Shown here piece after piece: positions 1 to 5,841 of a DNA stretch of 13,502 nucleotides. The notes below the pieces were generated by a model. The model was not told the DNA's origin. It saw only the letters and a list, made by a program, of their open reading frames with translations, and did no database searches. The stretch spans positions 1 through 13,502 of the forward strand of contig CAJTYK010000050.1 of the NCBI GenBank assembly GCA_910584285.1, written 5' to 3'. Within the stretch, counting starts at the first letter, position 1. Each line of letters starts with the position of its first letter. Source of the stretch: an uncultured Oscillospiraceae bacterium. GTDB taxonomy: Bacteria; Bacillota; Clostridia; Oscillospirales; Oscillospiraceae. A program made the translations under genes and the position numbers.

Positions 1-10
1 GCGGGCGCAG

Positions 11-63
11 AATTCGCGCGCCCTTTGGCCCGGTGGGGGGGCCCCACCGGGCCGGCGCGAATT
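11..63. other. Long GC-rich imperfect palindrome (hairpin)
   Basis: The inner arms 27-38 and 42-53 are perfect 12-bp complements around a 3-nt loop. The outer arms 11-19 and 55-63 add nine more pairs, with a 7-nt bulge on the left side (20-26) and one unpaired base (54) on the right. There is no T-run on either side, so it is not a classic intrinsic terminator, although it lies downstream of the minus-strand HNH gene. The rest of 1-190 holds no convincing gene or motif. It could be the end of a mobile element or a palindromic repeat whose far side lies outside the window. Confidence 0.55.
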
Positions 64-190
64 TCGATGGCCACGGGCGGCACGCGCCACCCCGGACGGA
101 GAAGGGAACGAGCGGGCGGGCACCATTGAAACCTGAAGGTTCGCTGGCGGGCGGGTTCGGCGCTGACCACTCCCGGCCCGCTCCCCCCGG

Positions 191-610
191 TTAGGGGGGC
201 GGATATTTTTCTTCGCGGTATCCTGGCTCCGGGCACAATCTCCCTCCGATGCAGACGTCCCTGTTTGGGCACTGGCACCATATCCGCTTCTTGCACTGTT
301 CGCAGGGGTGGGGTTCTGCTGCCCAGGGGTTCCACCCCGGGGCGTAGTAGTCCGCCAGGTACTCGCAGCAGGCTTGCTGGATGTCCTCCTGGGTCACGTC
401 CTGCCAGTCCCGCAGGTTCGTGCCGTGGGCCAGGGCGTGGCAGTCTGCGCACAGGGTGATGAGGTTGTGGGGGCTGTTGGTGCCTCCCTGGCCTCTTGGG
501 GTGTGGTGGTGAATCTGGAGGTACTTGGTGCTGTCGCACAGGGCGCAGCGGAAGCCGTCCCGCTCGTAGATGTGGCGGCGTTCCTGGTTGGTTAGCTTGG
601 CTGATAACAT
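191..610 (-). CDS. HNH endonuclease with Cys-rich tail
   Basis: A 139-residue protein with a compact HNH (beta-beta-alpha metal) nuclease domain. Cys22-x2-Cys25 and Cys54-x2-Cys57 form a structural zinc site. His34-His36 carry the catalytic histidine of the Ile-His-His type. Asn49 and His58/His62 complete the motif. The family nicks or cuts DNA with one divalent metal and is common in phages, integrative elements and defence islands. The C-terminal third (residues 103-126) has six more cysteines (C103xxC106, C112xC114, C120, C126), which suggests a second metal-binding knuckle. I chose the ATG at 610 because AGGAGG lies about 10 nt upstream. The reading frame extends to a TTG at 655, but that would place the ribosome site inside the gene. 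No phage terminase or intron partner is adjacent, so its role (homing, phage remnant, stand-alone nuclease) is open. Confidence 0.85.
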   Translation of the reverse strand: MLSAKLTNQERRHIYERDGFRCALCDSTKYLQIHHHTPRGQGGTNSPHNLITLCADCHALAHGTNLRDWQDVTQEDIQQACCEYLADYYAPGWNPWAAEPHPCEQCKKRIWCQCPNRDVCIGGRLCPEPGYREEKYPPP

Positions 611-698
611 AGGCTTGTAGCCTCCTTTCACCGTAAGGAGAGCGCCGGAAGTCAAGGGCGGGCGCAGCCCGGGCGAAGCCGAACCCTTGACCCGGTGC

Positions 699-901
699 TA
701 TACTGGAGGTGAACGGAGGCTACAGGGCCGTACAGCGCACCCGCTCAAGGCCCGCAGGGCCGCGTGTCGCCCTGGCTTGGCCTCCTATGCCCTGGCCGTA
801 AGGCCAGCCCAAAGGAAAGCCCCGGGGGGCTGTGGCACCCCCCGGGGTCTGCTGCTGACGGCTTCGATGAAGGATACGCCGTAAGGCGTATACCGGAGGT
901 G
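699..901. repeat. 13-bp near-perfect direct repeat pair flanking a hairpin block
   Basis: The sequence tatactggaggtg at 699-711 recurs as tataccggaggtg at 889-901, with one mismatch and 190 bp between the copies. The four hairpins at 749-891 lie between them; the second copy overlaps the right arm of the last hairpin by 3 bp. Part of the repeat is ribosome-site-like (GGAGGTG). It may therefore reflect two translation starts or a duplicated gene edge rather than an insertion footprint. Confidence 0.45.
749..891 (+). other. Cluster of four perfect hairpins, possible structured RNA
   Basis: Four perfect stems follow one another: 749-753/757-761 (5 bp, 3-nt loop), 792-797/802-807 (6 bp, loop GTAA), 820-829/838-847 (10 bp, 8-nt loop) and 874-880/885-891 (7 bp, loop GTAA). 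Two of the loops read as GUAA on the plus strand, a GNRA tetraloop that is favoured in folded RNA, so plus-strand transcription is the likelier sense. No coding frame runs through the block convincingly. An extended -10-like motif (TG-C-TATACT, 696-704) lies upstream on the same strand, and a hairpin with a T-run (1086-1118) lies downstream. I do not recognise it as a known RNA family. It may instead be a palindromic genome repeat. Confidence 0.4.
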
Positions 902-974
902 GCTCAACGAGAACAAGGCGGAGCGCCATATCCGGGGCGGAATTGCCACCCGAAAGAAATACAAAGGGGAGTAG
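885..974 (+). pseudogene. Orphan C-terminal coding fragment
   Basis: In the frame ending at the TAG 972-974, the sequence reads as a hydrophilic, basic peptide of 29 residues. It contains NENKAERHIRGG followed by IATRKKYKGE and looks like the natural charged end of a real protein. The frame is blocked upstream by a TAA inside the loop of the last hairpin (882-884), so no complete gene is present. It is probably the leftover 3' end of a gene cut by the hairpin-bearing segment or by a deletion. A very short frame (1043-1078, 11 residues) follows and is too small to judge. I could not name the parent family. The rest of 975-1085 shows nothing further. Confidence 0.35.
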
Positions 975-1085
975 GAGGCGCAGGCGGGGAGGGCTCGTTC
1001 AGGGCCTTACCCCGCTGCGCGTGAGGGGAGGGACAAGCGGGGATGGCGGTCAAACCGGAGCGCATTGGCCGGGGATAAAAGTTCT

Positions 1086-1118
1086 GGCCTGCCTGACGTT
1101 TCCCAGGCAGGCCGTTTT
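1086..1118 (+). terminator. Intrinsic terminator-like hairpin
   Basis: A perfect 10-bp stem (1086-1095 with 1104-1113) closes an 8-nt loop and is followed on the plus strand by GTTTTCC. On the minus strand the hairpin is followed by AGAACTTTT, so it could act in both directions. On the plus strand it would end any transcript of the hairpin block or gene fragment. On the minus strand it would be a second stop for the large kinase gene. Confidence 0.55.
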
Positions 1119-1130
1119 CCGACAGGCTGA

Positions 1131-1165
1131 GACAAGCCCTGGGCGGTGATCGCCCAGGGCTTGTC
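1131..1165 (-). terminator. Strong hairpin after the large kinase gene
   Basis: A perfect 15-bp inverted repeat (1131-1145 with 1151-1165) with a 5-nt loop lies 45 nt past the stop codon of the kinase ending at 1211. There is no T-run directly after it, so termination efficiency is uncertain. It may work together with the hairpin at 1086-1113, or protect the mRNA 3' end. Confidence 0.5.
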
Positions 1166-1210
1166 CCTTTCCTCCAATATGCTCACGCTGTGTCCCGGCT
1201 GTCTGACGTG

Positions 1211-4200
1211 CTATTCGCCGTAAGTGACGGGGTTGCCGGTGAAGGAGCCGCCGCCCACCGTCTCGACATACGCGCCCCTGGCCCCCCGGATGGTGCCCCG
1301 GTTGTCCAGACGCCCGCTGACGCGCAGGGTTTGGTCCTCCCACTCCAGGATAATGATGCCGTCCTCCTCGTTCACCAGCGTGCCCTCGAGCCGCTGCCCG
1401 GTGACGCGAATTTCGCCGTGGTTGGTGGTGTCGCCCAGGGCCATCCACTCCTGCCAGCCGATGAGCCGCAGCTCGCCGTTGTTCAGCAGGGAGAAGCCGT
1501 CCATCTGGTACAGGGTTCCGAAATAGCACTCGACGGTGCCGTCGTTGACCATGCTGGAGGCACTCAGGCCTAGGGAGCCGTAGATCCGCAGGGCGCTGTC
1601 CTGCTCCACGCTCACTTTGCACTGGCCCAATTCGATACTGCCCAAGAGGATGAACTGGCCGCCGGTTCGCAGGTTCAGCTGTCCGGGGTTGGGCATGGAC
1701 GATTCGGCCTGCAGGAACAGCAGGCCGCCGTTCTCCACCGTGATGTCGCCCCCCAGGCCCAGGGTGTGGCCGTCCAGCAGCACCGTGCCCCCATTTACGT
1801 GGAGGGCGTTCCCGCAGAAGTCCACGTTATCGGTGATCAGGAAGGCGTTTTCCCCGGACAGGGTGAGCCCGCCGGTGAGGAATTCCGGGCGGTTGTCCCG
1901 GTCGCCCCCCAGCACCAGCCCCTTGGTGACCTCCAGGGGGCCGCCGTTCAGGTTGATCTTCCGGCTGGGGTCGTAGCCGTTCCAGACCACCAGGTCGCAG
2001 CGGTCGTCCGCCAGGGCGGCGCGCAGCTCCGACTCACTGCTGACATGGCGGGTTCGGTCGCTGTCATAGTTCCGCGGGAGAACCCGGCCGGAGCCCTGGA
2101 AGATGTCGCCGTCCAGGCCGAGGCTGCCGCCGTCCACCACCACGCCGCTGTTGATTAGCTCCGCCCTGGGATCGTTCTGAATCGAGCCGACGTCCCACAG
2201 CAGGCCAAAGTTGTGCAGCGCACCGCCGCCCCGCACCGCGAGACTGCCGGCGTTCAGGTTGATCTGAGCGTAATTCCGCAGCTTCCCGCCGTCCTCCACG
2301 GCGATCTCGCCGTAGTTGTTCCAACCGGTGCCGCCATAGAGCGCCAGTTCGCCGTCCCTGCCCACGGTGATGGTTCCGGCGTTGTCAGACCAGTTCCCAG
2401 ACATCTCCAGCAGGCCGTTTACCGTCAGGTTTCCCAGGTTGGTCATGGCAGTCTGGTTCATGATCTCCATGGCCGTGATGTCCCCCAGGTTGATGATCGT
2501 GCTCAGCTCCGTCCAAAGGGAAGCGTCCACGGCGCCGTAATTGATGAAATAGCTGGGGTTTGACTGTCCCTGCTCGTCGCTGCGGCAGTGCAGGCTCAGA
2601 CGGCCCTTGATCGTCCCGCGGTTGACCAGGCGGGTGTCCTCGCCCATCTCCAGGGTGCAGCTGCCCTCGCTCCGCCCCGGATTGGGGCAGGGCGCGTCCA
2701 GCGTCACCCCCTCGGGAATGTAGACGGAGGCGGTGACCCAATAGGATCGGGTCAGGGTGAGATCGCTGTCGATGACAATGCAGGTGTCGTCTATCTCGCT
2801 GTACCGGGCGAACTCCTCCTCGCTGCTGATGTGGACGGCGTTGGCAAGCAGATTATCCTCCGAGAACACCAGGTAATGGGATCTGGCATAACCGTCCAGG
2901 GTGTCCGGGGTGTTTCCGCCCCAGATGTCCACATGGCTGTCCGGGGCATAGGTGAGGTCGTCTCCACGCTCCAGCCAGAGCATTGCGGCAGACAACCCGC
3001 CGCCGGACTCCACCGAGACGGCGCCGCCGTCCTCGGTGCGCAGCAGGGCGCTGACGTTCAGATCGCCCCGGGCCTGCACCTGGCCTCCGGCCCCCACGGT
3101 AAGGCCCCTGTTGAAGTTGGCATACGCCCCCGCCTCAACGCGCAGGGCCTTGGTGAGGGTGGCGGGCACCTCCACCCTCACACCAACGTCGCCGGGAACG
3201 GTGACGCTGTCCACGCCGTCGTCCGCCAGCAGGGCCAGCAGCACCTCGCCGTTCTCCATCTCGTCCTTGTCCGGGGAGAAGGTTCGGCTGACGGGGGCCT
3301 GGGTCTGGGACGGGGAATCGGTGTCCTCCGGTCCCGGCGTGCCCGCCACCGTCTGGGTGGGGCTGGGATCGTCCACATTGGACGGCCCCGCCCAGGGCCG
3401 CCAGATCAGCAGGACAAGGAGCAGCACCGCAGCCGCACCCACACCCGCCACGATCTGCCGGTGGGCTTTTATCCGCGCCAGCCCGTCCGGTTCCCCGGCG
3501 GGGGCTTGTTCCGGCTGGGGCTGCGTCTGGGTTTGGGTCTGGGTCTGGGTTGGGGGCGGCTCCGCCGCCTCGGTTTTGGTGAATTGGGCGGGGACCTCCC
3601 CCGGCATGGTCATGCCGATGGGCTCCGGCCCCCGCTCCCCGGTGGCCGGGGGATCGTCGGGGATGTCGTCCCACCCTTCGGGCAGAACACCCTCATACAG
3701 CGCGGCGTGGAGCTCCTCCACCGACTGAAACCGCTTCCGGGGGCGCACCCCCATGCCGTAAACCAGCGCCCGCTCCTGGCGCTGGGTCAGATCCACCCCC
3801 AGCTTTCGGGGCAGAACCAGGTCATCCTCTACCAGACGGTCCATGGACTGGGGCGGTCTGCGCCCAGTGAGGCAGTAGTACAGGGTGGCCGACAGGGCGT
3901 ACACGTCCGTCCACGGTCCCTGGCCCTTGTTCTGGTATTGCTCCACCGGGGCGTAGCCGTGCTTCAGGGCGATGGTCATGGTGGCCTCGCCCCCGGCGGA
4001 TTCCCGGGCGCAGCCGAAGTCCAGCAGGCGCACGTCCCCGTTTTCCAGCATGAGGTTTTCCGGGCTGATGTCCCGGTGGATGAGGCCCCGCTTGTGCATG
4101 GCCTCCAGAGCGGAGAACAGCGGCTCCATCACGTGGAGCAGCTCGCCGGCGGGAATGCGCCCACCCCGCTGATCCACCAGATCCCGGAAGGTGGTGCCCT

Positions 4201-4645
4201 CCACATATTCCATCACAATGTAGGCGGTGTTGTTCAGCTCAAAGAAGTCCCGCACGCTGACGATGACCGGCTGCTTGTCCATCTTGGCCATGGTGCGGGC
4301 CTCCTGGAGGAAGCGGGCCTTGCCCGACTCGTACCGTTCCCCCGCCACGCCGGAGTAGCTGGACACCTCCAGGGAGGCCGCGGACACCCGGTTGGCCCGG
4401 TCGGTGGGGAAGTACTCCTTGATGGCCACCTTCAGCTCCAGCCGCAGGTCGCAGCCGATGTAGGTGATGCCGAAGCCGCCCTCGCCCAGCACCCGGCCGA
4501 TGAGATATCGCTCCCGCAGCACTGTGCCCGGGGGCAGGTGGTGGGGGGAGGGGGCGTAGGCCCCGGCAGTGAGGCCGCAGGAGGGACAGGGCGTGTCGGG
4601 CTCCACGGGGCTCATGCAATAGGGGCAGTAGTTCATTTTGTCCAT
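1211..4645 (-). CDS. Receptor-like Ser/Thr kinase with zinc ribbon and beta-helix ectodomain
   Basis: An 1144-residue membrane kinase. An N-terminal zinc ribbon (C7xxC10, C20xxC23) precedes the kinase domain (about 46-315): glycine loop GEGGFG 54-59, VAIK Lys76, Glu115, catalytic loop HRDISPEN 190-197, DFG 209-211, and GYAPVEQY in the activation segment. The usual Lys of HRDxKPxN is Ser194. A Pro/Gln/Thr-rich juxtamembrane linker (about 330-380, with TQ repeats) leads to one membrane span (about 397-416). The remaining 727 residues lie outside and are built from short Gly/Asn-rich strands of the right-handed beta-helix type. They seem to fall into three modules, each opening with an acidic helix (about 463, 607 and 868). 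The start is firm: AGGAGGTG lies 5 nt before the ATG at 4645. The gene has its own promoter and follows a second kinase by 88 nt. The inferred role is sensing an extracellular or wall ligand and phosphorylating cytoplasmic Thr/Ser on the FHA partners encoded upstream. Confidence 0.9.
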   Translation of the reverse strand: MDKMNYCPYCMSPVEPDTPCPSCGLTAGAYAPSPHHLPPGTVLRERYLIGRVLGEGGFGITYIGCDLRLELKVAIKEYFPTDRANRVSAASLEVSSYSGVAGERYESGKARFLQEARTMAKMDKQPVIVSVRDFFELNNTAYIVMEYVEGTTFRDLVDQRGGRIPAGELLHVMEPLFSALEAMHKRGLIHRDISPENLMLENGDVRLLDFGCARESAGGEATMTIALKHGYAPVEQYQNKGQGPWTDVYALSATLYYCLTGRRPPQSMDRLVEDDLVLPRKLGVDLTQRQERALVYGMGVRPRKRFQSVEELHAALYEGVLPEGWDDIPDDPPATGERGPEPIGMTMPGEVPAQFTKTEAAEPPPTQTQTQTQTQPQPEQAPAGEPDGLARIKAHRQIVAGVGAAAVLLLVLLIWRPWAGPSNVDDPSPTQTVAGTPGPEDTDSPSQTQAPVSRTFSPDKDEMENGEVLLALLADDGVDSVTVPGDVGVRVEVPATLTKALRVEAGAYANFNRGLTVGAGGQVQARGDLNVSALLRTEDGGAVSVESGGGLSAAMLWLERGDDLTYAPDSHVDIWGGNTPDTLDGYARSHYLVFSEDNLLANAVHISSEEEFARYSEIDDTCIVIDSDLTLTRSYWVTASVYIPEGVTLDAPCPNPGRSEGSCTLEMGEDTRLVNRGTIKGRLSLHCRSDEQGQSNPSYFINYGAVDASLWTELSTIINLGDITAMEIMNQTAMTNLGNLTVNGLLEMSGNWSDNAGTITVGRDGELALYGGTGWNNYGEIAVEDGGKLRNYAQINLNAGSLAVRGGGALHNFGLLWDVGSIQNDPRAELINSGVVVDGGSLGLDGDIFQGSGRVLPRNYDSDRTRHVSSESELRAALADDRCDLVVWNGYDPSRKINLNGGPLEVTKGLVLGGDRDNRPEFLTGGLTLSGENAFLITDNVDFCGNALHVNGGTVLLDGHTLGLGGDITVENGGLLFLQAESSMPNPGQLNLRTGGQFILLGSIELGQCKVSVEQDSALRIYGSLGLSASSMVNDGTVECYFGTLYQMDGFSLLNNGELRLIGWQEWMALGDTTNHGEIRVTGQRLEGTLVNEEDGIIILEWEDQTLRVSGRLDNRGTIRGARGAYVETVGGGSFTGNPVTYGE
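3525..3551. repeat. Hexamer repeat encoding Thr-Gln run
   Basis: About four to five imperfect copies of GGGTCT/GGGTTT encode the alternating Thr-Gln stretch at residues 366-375 of the large kinase. The unit is six bases, so copy-number changes would lengthen or shorten the juxtamembrane linker without shifting the frame. Confidence 0.7.
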
Positions 4646-4681
4646 GCCGTCACCTCCTTTCTATCCGAGTCTGTTTTGAAA

Positions 4682-4710
4682 AGTATACTATAAATTCCGT
4701 CAGGCTGCAA
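4682..4710 (-). promoter_or_regulatory. Sigma-70-type promoter of the beta-helix kinase
   Basis: On the minus strand TTGCAG (4705-4710) is followed, after a 17-bp spacer, by TATACT (4682-4687), a 5/6 match to the -10 consensus. It sits in the 88-nt gap between the two kinase genes and about 36 nt before the start codon. The gap is also AT-rich, unlike its surroundings. No clear terminator for the upstream kinase is seen here, so read-through from the operon is also possible. Confidence 0.65.
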
Positions 4711-4733
4711 AGAAATGCGCATGGAAATTTCTT

Positions 4734-5840
4734 TCATCCCAGCAGCCGCCCCAGCAGGAACATGAGAAGCAGCGCCCCCGCCAGGGCCAGGGGCTTCCAG
4801 TGCTCTCGCAGCCACTGGACCGGCGCGTCCAGCTTTCCCTGCCGGTCCGGCCCGGCATCTGCCTGGGCGGGCTCCGCGCCGGGCTGGGAGACGGTGTGAA
4901 ACACCGGCTCGGGACAGGGGGCGGGCTCCGGCTCCGGGTGATCGGCGGCCCACTGGCTGGGGAACAGCCGCTGGGCCAGCAGCTCCATGCTGGCGGGGCG
5001 CTGCTTGGGATCCACCGTCAGGCCCCACAGCAGGGCGTCCTGCTCCTCCGCCGACAGCCCCGCCCCCAGGGTGTTGGGGCCGGCCATGGTGTCCTCCATG
5101 AGCCGGTCGGGGGCGGCGGGGGGGATCTTCCCTGTCAGGCAGTAGTACACCGTGGCGCACAGGGCGTACACGTCCGTCCACGGCCCCTGGCCGTGGGTAC
5201 GGTACTGCTCCACCGGGGCGAAGCCCTGCTTCAGGGCCACCGTCATGGACTTGCCGTCCTCCATGGCCCGGGCGCAGCCGAAGTCCAGCAGCTTCAGGGC
5301 GCCGTCCTTCATCCACATCACGTTGTCCGGGCTCACGTCCCGGTGGATCACCCCGGCGGCGTGCAAGCGGCCCATGTCCCGCACCAGGGGGTACAGCCGG
5401 GGCAGCAGCTCCGGGGCGGTGATCCGGCCCCACTCCTTCACCAGCCGGTAGAGGGGGGTGCCGTCCAGATATTCCATCACCAGATAGGCGGTGTTGTTGA
5501 TCTCCAGGTAGTCCAGCCCCTGCACCACCGAGGGCATCCCGTCCAGGGCGGCCAGCATACGGGCCTCCTGAACGAAGCTGTACCGTCCGCCCTCATAGAC
5601 CTCCTCCTGGCCAGACAGGGGCTCCACAACGCCGCCCGGGCCCCGGTGGGCGCAGCGGGTGGGGAAATACTCCTTGATGGCCACTTCGCGGCGGGTCTGG
5701 TTATCCTGGGCCGAATAGGTGACGCCGAAGCCGCCCTGGCCCAGATACCGGCCAATCCGGTAGCTGTGCCCCAGGCCGCCGCCGGTGAGCACCGCGCCTA
5801 TCGGCAGGAGATGGGCGGGGTTCTGGGGAGGGGGGGTCAT
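4734..5840 (-). CDS. Tail-anchored Ser/Thr protein kinase
   Basis: A 368-residue PknB-like (Hanks-type) kinase. The domain spans about 28-295: glycine loop GQGGFG 35-40, VAIK Lys56, Glu92, catalytic loop HRDVSPDN 166-173, DFG 187-189, and GFAPVEQY 206-213. As in the neighbouring kinase, Ser170 replaces the Lys of HRDxKPxN. A Pro/Glu-rich linker (about 300-340) leads to a C-terminal hydrophobic helix (about 350-366) with almost nothing after it. The enzyme is therefore cytoplasmic and tail-anchored and has no sensor ectodomain. The start ATG lies one base after the TGA of the protease-FHA gene, with a GGGAGGGG ribosome site inside that gene, so translation is probably coupled. The two kinases are clear paralogues; shared stretches include EINNTAYLVMEY/ELNNTAYIVMEY and GQGPWTDVYAL. 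It probably phosphorylates the FHA proteins or the other kinase. Confidence 0.9.
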   Translation of the reverse strand: MTPPPQNPAHLLPIGAVLTGGGLGHSYRIGRYLGQGGFGVTYSAQDNQTRREVAIKEYFPTRCAHRGPGGVVEPLSGQEEVYEGGRYSFVQEARMLAALDGMPSVVQGLDYLEINNTAYLVMEYLDGTPLYRLVKEWGRITAPELLPRLYPLVRDMGRLHAAGVIHRDVSPDNVMWMKDGALKLLDFGCARAMEDGKSMTVALKQGFAPVEQYRTHGQGPWTDVYALCATVYYCLTGKIPPAAPDRLMEDTMAGPNTLGAGLSAEEQDALLWGLTVDPKQRPASMELLAQRLFPSQWAADHPEPEPAPCPEPVFHTVSQPGAEPAQADAGPDRQGKLDAPVQWLREHWKPLALAGALLLMFLLGRLLG

Positions 5841-5841
5841 G

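Noticed and set aside
611..655. Longer HNH protein starting at TTG 655
   Set aside because: The extension would include the AGGAGG ribosome site in coding sequence, and the ATG at 610 gives a normal HNH N-terminus.
656..974. Group II intron with its HNH-bearing protein
   Set aside because: The HNH gene is on the opposite strand to the likely RNA sense, there is no reverse transcriptase, and I could not find a domain V-like hairpin with the expected AGC/GUU features.
2588..4693. A 701-codon open frame on the plus strand opposite the large kinase
   Set aside because: Its composition (His/Gly/Val/Gln-rich, no domain signature) is what antisense of a GC-rich gene gives, and the minus-strand frame has intact kinase motifs, a ribosome site and a promoter.
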